Shown in pieces: positions 1-7,441 of a DNA stretch of 64,000 nt. A model generated the notes under the pieces. The model did no database searches and was not told where the DNA came from. It saw only the letters and a program-made list of their open reading frames with translations. The position numbers were made by a program, and so were the translations under genes. The DNA is from Clostridiales bacterium (GTDB lineage Bacteria > Bacillota > Clostridia > Christensenellales > UBA3700). The stretch is from positions 1 through 64,000 of the forward strand of contig SVHF01000003.1 of assembly GCA_015055975.1 (NCBI GenBank). The letters run 5' to 3'. Position 1 is the stretch's first letter. Every line of letters begins with the position of its first letter.

Positions 1-3
1 AAT

Positions 4-72
4 GAGTCCGGTACAATACCGAACTCACCTTAATACCTAGTTAATACTATTTAGTCCAACTTTTTGGGTTCA
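4..72. mobile_element. possible terminal remnant of an IS3-family (IS150-group) insertion sequence
   Basis: Bases 4-13 and 17-26 form a 10-bp hairpin with a 3-base loop and one G-T pair. They are followed at 52-72 by a segment (TCCAACTTTTTGGGTTCA) that resembles the terminal inverted repeat of IS150-group elements, whose ends read roughly TGACCCCAAAAAGTTGGAC on the other strand. No transposase is visible because the element would lie left of the window. The resemblance is from memory of the family and may be coincidental. Confidence 0.35.
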
Positions 73-98
73 TAGCATATGGGGTGTCCCTTTTTTTC

Positions 99-121
99 TA
101 TATTGAACTATTCAATATAAT
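99..121 (+). promoter_or_regulatory. TATAAT -10 element overlapping a perfect 9-bp dyad
   Basis: A perfect inverted repeat (TATATTGAA, 3-base spacer, TTCAATATA) spans 99-119 and runs into a consensus -10 hexamer at 116-121. The transcript would start near 128 and serve the gene at 153, which has a strong GGAGG site. No good -35 hexamer is visible at 17 bases. A dyad over the -10 is a typical repressor position. Confidence 0.45.
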
Positions 122-152
122 TTAGTAAAATAATTATGAGGAGGAGGCACTA

Positions 153-383
153 ATGAGCGAAGAAGAGTTAGCAGAACAAATGATTAACCAAGCATTATCA
201 GCTAGAGCTATTGAAGGATTTGCTTTTACAACAATAGCATGTGATGAATTTGGTTTAGGCAAATATGATTTAGAAACCTTCAAAGAGTGTTTAGCTAAGT
301 ACGGCTTCAAGTTAATCCCAATCGAAGAGTCTCATTTAAGAAACACACCAATTAAAAACAAATATGTTATTATTGGAAGATAA
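153..383 (+). CDS. small hypothetical protein (76 aa)
   Basis: I do not recognise this family. The 76-residue product is soluble and mixed charge: an acidic N-terminal helix (residues 1-20), a central segment containing the only cysteine (about residue 30), and a basic C-terminal end. There is no signal peptide or membrane segment. The start is well supported by a GGAGGAGG site 6-8 bases upstream and by the promoter at 116-121. It appears monocistronic, with a hairpin terminator at 401-435. It sits next to a possible insertion-sequence end, so it may be an accessory gene. Confidence 0.7.
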   Translation: MSEEELAEQMINQALSARAIEGFAFTTIACDEFGLGKYDLETFKECLAKYGFKLIPIEESHLRNTPIKNKYVIIGR

Positions 384-400
384 TGAGATTTTTGAATAAA

Positions 401-435
401 AAGTTGGCGTGTGTATATACTATCACGCACTTTTT
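401..435 (+). terminator. rho-independent terminator
   Basis: AAGT plus GCGTG (401-404, 407-411) pairs with CACGC plus ACTT (424-432), with a 2-base bulge, and is followed by a T run. It ends the transcript of the gene at 153. Confidence 0.5.
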
Positions 436-437
436 CT

Positions 438-465
438 TTGTGTTTTTCAAATAATTATGTATAAT
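438..465 (+). promoter_or_regulatory. sigma-A-type promoter for the DUF1292 gene
   Basis: TTGTGT (438-443) and TATAAT (460-465) are separated by 16 bases, about 30 bases upstream of the start at 495, which has its own AGGAGG site. Confidence 0.5.
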
Positions 466-494
466 AAATCAAGTCGTATTTAGGAGGTACAAAA

Positions 495-854
495 ATGGCT
501 GAAGATAAAGAAAACGAAAGCATGTTAGCTGATGAAGATATTATCGTTCTTCAAGATGAGGACGGAAAGGAAATAGAATTTGTACAAATTGCTACTTTAG
601 ATTATAAAGATGAATGGTATGCATTCTTACAACCAACAGAACTTGGTGATATGGAAGAAGATGAAATGTTATTGTTCAAATTAGAATCTGATGAAAATGG
701 TGATGATTATTTCGTTCCAGTTGAAGATAAAGAAATTACAGACGCACTATATAATGAATATTTGAAAGAATATGCAGCTCAAAACGGAGAAGAAGAATTC
801 TGTGATGGCGCTTGTTCTATGTGCAATAAATCAGATTGTGGCGATAGACAATAA
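495..854 (+). CDS. DUF1292 (YrzB-like) family acidic protein with C-terminal Cys cluster
   Basis: The first ~75 residues match the DUF1292/YrzB pattern: a short strand-rich domain with the run DEDGKEIEFVQIATLDYKDEWYAF reduced here to its core features, conserved WYAFLQP, then an acidic stretch and FVPVEDKE. The function of the family is unknown; in many Bacillota it sits near alaS, yrzL and yrrK, which are not seen here. Unusually, the C-terminus carries four cysteines (CxxxCxxCxxxxC, residues ~103-115) that could bind a metal. The product is very acidic and has no membrane segment. It is monocistronic, with a promoter at 438-465 and a strong terminator at 875-903. Confidence 0.75.
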   Translation: MAEDKENESMLADEDIIVLQDEDGKEIEFVQIATLDYKDEWYAFLQPTELGDMEEDEMLLFKLESDENGDDYFVPVEDKEITDALYNEYLKEYAAQNGEEEFCDGACSMCNKSDCGDRQ

Positions 855-874
855 TTCAAATAACGCTAATTTAG

Positions 875-903
875 TCGGCCTCAAAAAATTGAGGTCGATT
901 TTT
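875..903 (+). terminator. rho-independent terminator
   Basis: A 10-bp stem (875-884 with 889-898, one G-T pair) with an AAAA loop is followed by five T. It separates the DUF1292 gene from the rpsB promoter. Confidence 0.85.
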
Positions 904-927
904 CTTTATAAATATATATAAATTTAG

Positions 928-957
928 TTGCGCGATTTAAAAACGCTTTGTTATAAT
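928..957 (+). promoter_or_regulatory. promoter of the rpsB-tsf operon
   Basis: TTGCGC (928-933) and TATAAT (952-957) are 18 bases apart. The predicted start near 964 leaves a ~105-base leader before rpsB. The -35 lies inside a TTGCGCGA motif that recurs in other promoter regions of this window. Confidence 0.65.
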
Positions 958-963
958 CATCCT

Positions 964-1055
964 AGCCAAATAAGCACTCATAGCGAGTTTGCAGCCGTTG
1001 CCCGAGCCAGGGTGGCCAAAAACGTTAAGTTATGGGGAAGAAATTAAACAAAAAG
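964..1055 (+). promoter_or_regulatory. structured rpsB mRNA leader, candidate S2 autoregulatory element
   Basis: This stretch is much more GC-rich than other intergenic DNA here. It can form local stems such as GCC/GGC enclosing CCC/GGG (about 992-1017) and GC-CTC/GAG-GC (about 975-993). Ribosomal protein leaders that bind their own product are well known, including for rpsB in enterobacteria. Assignment to an S2 leader is inference from position and structure only. Confidence 0.45.
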
Positions 1056-1068
1056 GAGAATATTTAAA

Positions 1069-1815
1069 ATGGCAGTTGTAGAAATGAAGAGCCTATTAGA
1101 GGCCGGCGTACACTTTGGACACAAGAAAAGAGATTGGAATCCAAAGATGAAAAAGTATATCTATCCAAAGGAAGATAGATCAGAAATCCACATCATCAAC
1201 CTAGATATTTCAGTTGAAAAGATTAACGAAGCTTATAACTTTGTTAAAGATGTAGTTAAGAGCGGAAAGTCAATTTTGTTCGTTGGAACAAAGAAGCAAG
1301 CTCAAGAAGTTATCAAAGAAGAAGCTGAAAGATGCGGTATGTTCTATATGAACCAAAGATGGTTAGGTGGTACATTAACAAACTTTGAAACAGTTAAGAA
1401 GAGAATTGATAGATTAAACAAGATCAATCAACAAGAATTAACAGGTGAATTCAGCCTATTACCAAAGAAAGAAGTAGCTTTATTAGTTGCTGAAAGAGAT
1501 AAGTTAAATCTAAATCTTGGTGGTATCAAGACTATGACAACACTTCCAGGTGCATTATTCGTAGTAGATTTATCAAAAGAAGCAAACGCTATTAAAGAAG
1601 CTAAGAAGTTAGGAATCCCAGTTGTAGGTTTAGTAGATACAAACTGTGACCCAGATCTAGTAGATTACGTTATCCCAGGTAACGATGATGCTATCAGAGC
1701 TGTTAAGTTAATTTCTAGCATTATTGCTGATGCAGTTATTGAAGCAAAAGAAGGCGAATCATTTGTAGCAGCTAAGGAAGAAGCTCCAGCTGAAACAACA
1801 GAAGTTAAAGAATAA
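1069..1815 (+). CDS. rpsB: 30S ribosomal protein S2
   Basis: A component of the small ribosomal subunit that helps dock S1 and the mRNA platform. At 248 aa it is the usual bacterial length. The N-terminal HFGH motif (residues 15-18), the RWLGGTLTN signature (about residues 96-104) and the [18 protein letters not shown] segment near residue 205 are all present. The acidic C-terminal tail is typical. The start has an AAGGAG site. It is followed 14 bases later by tsf, the classical partner, and led by a structured leader that may be autoregulatory. Confidence 0.98.
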   Translation: MAVVEMKSLLEAGVHFGHKKRDWNPKMKKYIYPKEDRSEIHIINLDISVEKINEAYNFVKDVVKSGKSILFVGTKKQAQEVIKEEAERCGMFYMNQRWLGGTLTNFETVKKRIDRLNKINQQELTGEFSLLPKKEVALLVAERDKLNLNLGGIKTMTTLPGALFVVDLSKEANAIKEAKKLGIPVVGLVDTNCDPDLVDYVIPGNDDAIRAVKLISSIIADAVIEAKEGESFVAAKEEAPAETTEVKE

Positions 1816-1829
1816 TTAGGAGAAATACT

Positions 1830-2699
1830 ATGAATTTCACAAATAAGGACATTTTTGATCTACGTGCTAGAACTGGCGTAGGCGTTATGGATTGCAAAAA
1901 GGCTTTAATCGAAGCTGATGGCGATATGGATAAGGCTGTAGAACTTTTAAGAGAAAAGGGAAAGGCTACAAGCGAAAAGAGAGCTGGAAAGATTGCTTCT
2001 CAAGGTATCGTATCTACATATATCAATGGAAACGTTGGTGTTATCGTTGAAGTTAACTGCGAATCAGATTTCGTAGCAAGAGGCGATCAATATAAAGATT
2101 ATGTTAACCAAGTTGCTAAATACATCGCAGAAAATGATGTTAAAGATGTTGAAGAATTAACAGCAGCTTTATCAGAATTAACAAGCGAAGTTGTTGCTAA
2201 AATTGGTGAAAAGATTTCTATCAGAAGATTTGAAAAATATGTTTCTTCAAACAAGTTATCTGATTACATCCACATGGGTGGTGCAATCGGTGTATTAGTT
2301 GAAACAGAAGGCGCATCTGATGAAGTTGCTCATGACGTAGCATTACAAATTGCTGCTGCAGCTCCAAGATACATCGCTCCAGAAGAAGTTCCAGCTGATG
2401 AAGTTAACCATGAAAAGGAAATCTTATTAGCTCAAGCTATGAACGATGAAAAGAATGCTAATAAGCCAAAGGAAATTCTTGAAAAGATGATCCAAGGTAA
2501 GATTGGTAAGTTCTACAAAGAAGTTTGTCTTCTAGAACAACCATTCGTTAAAGATCAAGGCGTTGCTTTAAAATCTATTCTAAACGGCGCTAAGGTTTTG
2601 AAGTTCACTCGTTTAGTTATGGGTGAAGGCCTAGAGAAGAAGGAAGAAAATCTTCAAGATGAAGTTGCAGCGCAAATTGCCGCAGCTAAGAAAAACTAA
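1830..2699 (+). CDS. tsf: translation elongation factor Ts
   Basis: The guanine nucleotide exchange factor that recycles EF-Tu. At 289 aa it has full length. The N-terminal UBA-like segment carries RTGVGVMDCKKAL (residues ~14-26), and the VIVEVNCESDFVAR signature follows at about residues 71-84. The C-terminal dimerisation-type segment is intact. An AGGAG site precedes the start, 14 bases after rpsB, and a strong terminator follows directly, so rpsB-tsf forms a two-gene operon. Confidence 0.98.
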   Translation: MNFTNKDIFDLRARTGVGVMDCKKALIEADGDMDKAVELLREKGKATSEKRAGKIASQGIVSTYINGNVGVIVEVNCESDFVARGDQYKDYVNQVAKYIAENDVKDVEELTAALSELTSEVVAKIGEKISIRRFEKYVSSNKLSDYIHMGGAIGVLVETEGASDEVAHDVALQIAAAAPRYIAPEEVPADEVNHEKEILLAQAMNDEKNANKPKEILEKMIQGKIGKFYKEVCLLEQPFVKDQGVALKSILNGAKVLKFTRLVMGEGLEKKEENLQDEVAAQIAAAKKN

Positions 2700-2707
2700 C
2701 AATTAAG

Positions 2708-2735
2708 GGGAAACCACTTAGGTTTCCCTTTTTTT
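2708..2735 (+). terminator. rho-independent terminator after tsf
   Basis: GGGAAACC (2708-2715) pairs perfectly with GGTTTCCC (2721-2728), followed by seven T. Confidence 0.9.
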
Positions 2736-2743
2736 CTATCTTA

Positions 2744-2752
2744 TGTTAAAAT
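2744..2752 (+). promoter_or_regulatory. extended -10 promoter for pyrH
   Basis: TG-T-TAAAAT (2744-2752) lies about 25 bases upstream of pyrH, directly after the tsf terminator. No good -35 is visible, which fits an extended -10 promoter. Confidence 0.4.
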
Positions 2753-2777
2753 AATTACAAAAGGAAAGGAGTTCATT

Positions 2778-3482
2778 ATGGCATACAAGAGAGCGATTAT
2801 TAAAATTAGCGGTGAAGCATTATCAGGAGACAAAGGTTTCGGACTAGACGAACCAACAATCAAAGAAGTTGTTGCTCAAATCAAAAAAGTTAGAGAAGCA
2901 GGAATTGATGTAGGTTTAGTTATCGGTGGTGGAAACTTCTGGAGAGGTAAGCAACATGATTCTACTATGGATAGATCAGCAGCCGACCACATGGGAATGT
3001 TAGCTACTATAATGAATGCTATTGCTATGCAAGATGCTTTGGAAGCTGCAGGAATCTCAACAAGAGTTCAAACAGCTTTAACAATTACAAGAATCGCTGA
3101 GCCATATATCCTTAGAAAAGCATTAAGACACTTCGAAAAAGGAAGAGTAGTTATCTTTGCAGCAGGTACAGGTAACCCATTCTTCTCAACAGACACAGCA
3201 GCATCTTTACGTGCAGCTGAAATTCACGCAGATGTTTTGCTTCTAGCAAAGAACATCGATGGTGTTTATGATTCTGATCCAAAGAAGAATCCTAATGCAA
3301 AAAAATATGACGATATCACATATAAAGATGTTATTGCTCAAGGTCTACAAGCTATGGATACAACAGCAATCACATTATGTATGGACAATAATATTCCAAT
3401 CGTTGCTTTCGGCCTAAAAGAAAAAGACAGCATTTTACGCGCTGCAAAAGGCGAAAAAATTGGAACTTTGATTCATAATTAA
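2778..3482 (+). CDS. pyrH: UMP kinase
   Basis: Phosphorylates UMP to UDP in the cytoplasm, an essential pyrimidine step; the bacterial enzyme is a hexamer of the amino-acid-kinase fold. The N-terminal KISGEAL (about residues 9-15), GGGNFWRG (about 51-58) and the [12 protein letters not shown] nucleotide-binding loop (about 130-142) are all present. Length 234 aa is normal. It starts after AAGGAAAGGAG. In related genomes frr follows directly; here a lipoprotein gene intervenes. Confidence 0.97.
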   Translation: MAYKRAIIKISGEALSGDKGFGLDEPTIKEVVAQIKKVREAGIDVGLVIGGGNFWRGKQHDSTMDRSAADHMGMLATIMNAIAMQDALEAAGISTRVQTALTITRIAEPYILRKALRHFEKGRVVIFAAGTGNPFFSTDTAASLRAAEIHADVLLLAKNIDGVYDSDPKKNPNAKKYDDITYKDVIAQGLQAMDTTAITLCMDNNIPIVAFGLKEKDSILRAAKGEKIGTLIHN

Positions 3483-3541
3483 TTTTAAATTAACTTAGGT
3501 AGAGCATAATATTACTAACTATATCGGATAAAAGTGGAAAA

Positions 3542-5149
3542 ATGAAGAAACTTTTATATGCATTGCTTATTGTAATGCTTTTGGTGGTATCGATGTGCGT
3601 ACTTATTGCTTGCGGAGAGGATTCGCAAGATACTTTGGCGCAAGTTAACGTTAAATTCATGATAGGCGATGCCGTTATTTCAGAAGCAACTTATACAGAA
3701 GGTGATACTGTTGCTAATCCAAATATTTCTGAATACCAATCTTTAACAGTTTCTTATTGGACAGTAAATGGAAATTCAAGACGTGCAATATTCCCATATA
3801 AAGTTGGTAATACTGATTTAGTGTTCTACGCTCATACAACTCAAAGCATAAATGCAACATTCTATGCTGATGGAACAGAAGTCCAAAGTGGTACATATAG
3901 TTCAAATGACTTTATTCAAGCTCCACAAAGCCCTACAAAGGATGGCTATAGATTTAGATATTGGGCAATCAATAATCAAGAAGCATCGTTCCCATATTAT
4001 CTTAATAATGAAACTGAAACTAGATTGAGATTTGAGGCCGTATTTGAAAAATTATATACAGTTCAATTTGTATCTGATGGAAATGTAGTTACAACAAACG
4101 AATATCTAAAAGGCGATACTATTGTTATGGCTCCAACTCCAACAAAATCTAACAATACATTTATTTATTGGCAAGATGCTAATGGCAATAGATTTGAAGA
4201 AGGATCTAAAGTTGTAGACGATGCAACATATACTGCCATTTTTGAAAAAGATTTTTATAGTGCAACATATTATGTTGGTACATCTCAAAAAACATATAAA
4301 GTGCTATATACATCTGGTAAAGTTTTGGATTTAAAATATGAAGGAGATGGCAATTTCTACGGTTGGTATACAACTAAGAATTACACTCAAAAATATGATT
4401 TTTCAAAACCAATTTCTGGTAATGTTTCAATATACGGAAAAGTATATTCAACAGACTATGAAATAATTTATTCAAAAGGATCAAACCAAAAAGCACCTAT
4501 TGACCCATCTAACTTTAATTCAACATACGGTTTTTCTGGCACATCATATCCAACATATATATCAATTAGCGTTGGTGGTGCAAATATTAAAGCTACTTAT
4601 ACTTTCTACAATAATGGTCAAAAATTAACAATTGCATATGATATGATGACTAATGGCGAAATTTTATGCACATATGGTGCTTATTCTCAAATAAAGATTG
4701 TTGTTCCAAAATATAACTATGAAGCTATTAGCTTTAATTCATATACAACATATGATTTGAAAAATGGTGAAGGCAATACATATTACAACGAAAAACTTGA
4801 ACAATTTGGTCTATTTATAGCAAGCGAAGCAAATGCTTATATACAAAGTATATATGATACAACAAAAGCCGATGGAATTATATCTACAGGCGTTGAAGAT
4901 CCAGATTTAAATGTATCATTAAATGTAACTACTTTAAATAACAAAATTTCTGCTACAACAAACTTAAATTACTATTCATTAAAAGTTCAAGATAGCTCTG
5001 GAAATTATGTATATTATTCTCAAAATGCAAACTCTTCATTGACTCAAGAATTAAAAGAAGGAACTTATAAAGTTATTGCAATTTTTGAAAATCCAAAAGA
5101 GGGTTATGTATTAAGACAGATTCTAACTTACGCAATTTATATCGCGTAA
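3542..5149 (+). CDS. lipoprotein with InlB B-repeat-like domains
   Basis: Residues 1-23 form a lipoprotein signal peptide ending in the lipobox LIAC (Cys24), so the protein is probably anchored on the outer face of the membrane. About residues 33-320 contain roughly four strand-rich repeats of the Listeria-Bacteroides (Flg_new, InlB B-repeat) type: 'V-F--DG--V-----Y--GD----P-----Y-F-YW'. The rest (about 320-535) is unrecognised and rich in Asn, Thr and Tyr. Surface adhesion or scaffold function is inferred from the repeats. The ribosome binding site is weak (AGTGGA). It splits the usual pyrH-frr pair. Confidence 0.85.
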   Translation: MKKLLYALLIVMLLVVSMCVLIACGEDSQDTLAQVNVKFMIGDAVISEATYTEGDTVANPNISEYQSLTVSYWTVNGNSRRAIFPYKVGNTDLVFYAHTTQSINATFYADGTEVQSGTYSSNDFIQAPQSPTKDGYRFRYWAINNQEASFPYYLNNETETRLRFEAVFEKLYTVQFVSDGNVVTTNEYLKGDTIVMAPTPTKSNNTFIYWQDANGNRFEEGSKVVDDATYTAIFEKDFYSATYYVGTSQKTYKVLYTSGKVLDLKYEGDGNFYGWYTTKNYTQKYDFSKPISGNVSIYGKVYSTDYEIIYSKGSNQKAPIDPSNFNSTYGFSGTSYPTYISISVGGANIKATYTFYNNGQKLTIAYDMMTNGEILCTYGAYSQIKIVVPKYNYEAISFNSYTTYDLKNGEGNTYYNEKLEQFGLFIASEANAYIQSIYDTTKADGIISTGVEDPDLNVSLNVTTLNNKISATTNLNYYSLKVQDSSGNYVYYSQNANSSLTQELKEGTYKVIAIFENPKEGYVLRQILTYAIYIA

Positions 5150-5185
5150 TATTTTGCGCTCTCTTATATTTATAAATATTTAATA

Positions 5186-5214
5186 TTGTAAAACTTTTGT
5201 ATGTTTGTTATACT
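5186..5214 (+). promoter_or_regulatory. promoter of frr
   Basis: TTGTAA (5186-5191), 17 bases, TATACT (5209-5214). It lies about 28 bases upstream of the chosen frr start and overlaps the upstream in-frame ATG at 5201, which argues against that ATG being the start. Confidence 0.7.
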
Positions 5215-5242
5215 ATTTTTAGCAAACTTAAGGAGAAAATAT

Positions 5243-5815
5243 ATGCTTGATAGTATAGAAGTTTTAGAAGTGTTTGACACACTTGATGAAAAAACAAATA
5301 AGAGTATCGATGCTTTAATTCGTGAATTTAACGAAATGAAGGCTGGTCGTGCTAATCCACATATTCTAGATAAAATCATGGTTGATTACTATGGAACACC
5401 AACTCCAATTAAGCAAATTGGTAATGTTACAGTTCCAGAAGCTAGAATGCTTATGATTGCAGTTTGGGATCAAAGTGCATTAAAAGCTGTAGAAAAAGCA
5501 ATCCTTGCAGCTAACATCGGAATTACTCCAACAAATGATGGAAAGAACATTAGATTAATATTCCCAGAATTAACACAAGAAAGAAGAAAGGAACTTGCAA
5601 AGCAAGTTAAAGCTGCTGCTGAAAACATTAAGATTCAAATTAGAAATGCAAGACGTGATGCAAACACTGCATTAAAGAATCTAAACAAAGATAAGTTAAT
5701 TTCTGAAGATGAACAATCTGTTCTTGAAAAAGATGTAGATAAGAATGTTTCTCAAGCTATCGATAAGGTAGATAGATTAACAAAGGAGAAAGAAGACGAA
5801 ATAATGAGCGTATAA
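5243..5815 (+). CDS. frr: ribosome recycling factor
   Basis: Splits post-termination ribosomes together with EF-G. The 190-residue product matches the usual ~185. The core motif EFNEMKAGRANPHILDKIMVDYYG is represented by MKAGRANP (about residues 34-41), followed by the second domain and the C-terminal helix. ATG at 5243 is chosen over the in-frame ATG at 5201 because AAGGAG sits 7 bases upstream and a promoter covers the earlier codon. Gene order frr-uppS-cdsA is classical. Confidence 0.96.
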   Translation: MLDSIEVLEVFDTLDEKTNKSIDALIREFNEMKAGRANPHILDKIMVDYYGTPTPIKQIGNVTVPEARMLMIAVWDQSALKAVEKAILAANIGITPTNDGKNIRLIFPELTQERRKELAKQVKAAAENIKIQIRNARRDANTALKNLNKDKLISEDEQSVLEKDVDKNVSQAIDKVDRLTKEKEDEIMSV

Positions 5816-5847
5816 GCTTATCGTTTTCTTCAATATAAGAAAATTTC

Positions 5848-5876
5848 GACAAGCTGGCGATTTATCACGGCTTGTC
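5848..5876 (+). other. 7-bp hairpin between frr and uppS
   Basis: GACAAGC (5848-5854) pairs with GCTTGTC (5870-5876) around a 15-base loop. No T run follows, so it is more likely an RNA processing or stability element than a terminator. Confidence 0.35.
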
Positions 5877-5890
5877 ATTGCTTTAAGAAG

Positions 5891-6583
5891 ATGGAAGAAA
5901 TAAAGATACCAAAACACATAGCATTTATTATGGACGGCAATGGAAGATGGGCAAAAAAGCGTGCGCTTCCAAGAAAGGCTGGTCATAAAGCAGGGGTTGA
6001 TGCACTAAAGAAAGTTATAGAAGAGTGCCAAGCTCGCGGTGTTCAAATGTGTTCATTCTATGCTTTTTCTACAGAGAATTGGAAACGTCCTCAAGACGAA
6101 ATCAATGCGATTTTTAAATTAGTTGAGGATTTTGCAGCTAATGAATTGAAAAAATATGTAGATAAAAACTATAGAGTTATGTGTATGGGAGATTTATCTC
6201 TTCTTCCTCAAAAGACCCAAGATTCATTAAAAGAAATTGTAGATAGTGGCAAAAACAATACAGGAATGATTGTAAATATCGCTATAAACTATGGTGGAAG
6301 ACAAGAAATAGTTAACGCTATAAACTATATACTTCAATCTGGTATTAACAAAGTTGATGAACAAATGGTTTCAGATTGCATCTATACAGCAGGTCTTCCA
6401 GATCCAGATATTATTGTTAGAACATCTGGAGAAGAAAGAATTTCTAATTTCATGTTATGGCAATTGGCTTATTCAGAATTTTTGTTTATTGATACGCTAT
6501 GGCCAGATATGGATAAAAAAGATATTGATTATATAATAAACGAATACTCTAAACGTAATCGTAGATTTGGAGATATAAAATAA
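5891..6583 (+). CDS. uppS: undecaprenyl diphosphate synthase
   Basis: A cis-prenyltransferase that builds the C55 lipid carrier of cell-wall synthesis from FPP and IPP. The catalytic Asp15 lies in IMDGNGRWAKKR (residues 13-24). The C-terminal RTSGEERISNFMLWQ motif (about 182-196) is intact. Length 230 aa is usual. Only a weak AAGAAG-like ribosome site precedes the start. The stop overlaps the cdsA start (TAATG), indicating translational coupling. Confidence 0.97.
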   Translation: MEEIKIPKHIAFIMDGNGRWAKKRALPRKAGHKAGVDALKKVIEECQARGVQMCSFYAFSTENWKRPQDEINAIFKLVEDFAANELKKYVDKNYRVMCMGDLSLLPQKTQDSLKEIVDSGKNNTGMIVNIAINYGGRQEIVNAINYILQSGINKVDEQMVSDCIYTAGLPDPDIIVRTSGEERISNFMLWQLAYSEFLFIDTLWPDMDKKDIDYIINEYSKRNRRFGDIK

Positions 6584-7440
6584 TGCTAAAAAGAATTTTA
6601 ACAGCACTAGTTATGATAGTAGTTGTATTTGGCTTTATCTTAGGATTAAGACAAGTGCATCCTGCAATTTTGGCTGGATTTATTGCTTTGATTACTATTG
6701 CTGGGGCTTATGAGATGTGCGATGCATTGAAAAAAGCAGAGTATAAGACAATGATGATACTTGACATGATAGCCGCTCTTGCAATATGTGTTTTAACATA
6801 TTTCTTTAACTATCTTGGATTAGCGTTATCTATGGCAGCTTTTGTTATTATCGCATTATCTATATTTACATTTGATCATAAATACGAACTAAAAGATGTC
6901 TTTGCAACAATATTTATATTGTTCTATCCAATTTTACCAATGGCACTTTTAGTTATAATGAATAATTCGCCACTTGGATTATATGCAATATTACTTACTG
7001 TATTTATTCCAGTGTTAACAGATACACTTGCATATTTCACAGGAAGATTTTTAGGCAACAAGAAGCTATGCCCAGAGATAAGTCCGAAAAAGACTATTGC
7101 TGGAGCAATAGGTGGCGTTATTGGGGCAATTTTGGGCGCACTTTTAGTATTCTTGCTATTTGACGTTCTAAATGTATTTGAATCTTTCAATTATGTAGAA
7201 TCATTTGCGCTTTCTGATGAATATTGGAAATCTGCATTGATATATATAGCGTTTGGTATAGTTGCTGGTCCTATTTGCGAAATAGGTGATTTAATTGCAT
7301 CTTGGATTAAAAGAAAGGCTGGAATTAAAGATTATGGCAATATATTCCCAGGGCATGGTGGATTTATGGATAGATTAGATAGTGTTATTGTAAATATTCC
7401 TATCGTTCTATGCTTCATCGAAATTATCACAAGGATTTAA
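6583..7440 (+). CDS. cdsA: phosphatidate cytidylyltransferase
   Basis: A membrane enzyme that makes CDP-diacylglycerol from phosphatidate and CTP, the branch point of phospholipid synthesis. The 285-residue protein has about eight hydrophobic segments. Near the C-terminus it carries the CTP transferase signature region SPKKTIAGAIGG (about 167-178) and GHGGFMDRLDS (about 258-268). Start overlaps the uppS stop by one base; dxr begins one base after its stop. Confidence 0.96.
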   Translation: MLKRILTALVMIVVVFGFILGLRQVHPAILAGFIALITIAGAYEMCDALKKAEYKTMMILDMIAALAICVLTYFFNYLGLALSMAAFVIIALSIFTFDHKYELKDVFATIFILFYPILPMALLVIMNNSPLGLYAILLTVFIPVLTDTLAYFTGRFLGNKKLCPEISPKKTIAGAIGGVIGAILGALLVFLLFDVLNVFESFNYVESFALSDEYWKSALIYIAFGIVAGPICEIGDLIASWIKRKAGIKDYGNIFPGHGGFMDRLDSVIVNIPIVLCFIEIITRI

Positions 7441-7441
7441 T

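Noticed and set aside
81-98. GGG-TGT-CCC plus T run as a terminator
   Set aside because: The stem has only three pairs; too weak to call without knowing what lies to the left.
5201-5242. In-frame upstream ATG of frr
   Set aside because: It lies within the frr promoter and has no ribosome site; ATG 5243 has AAGGAG.
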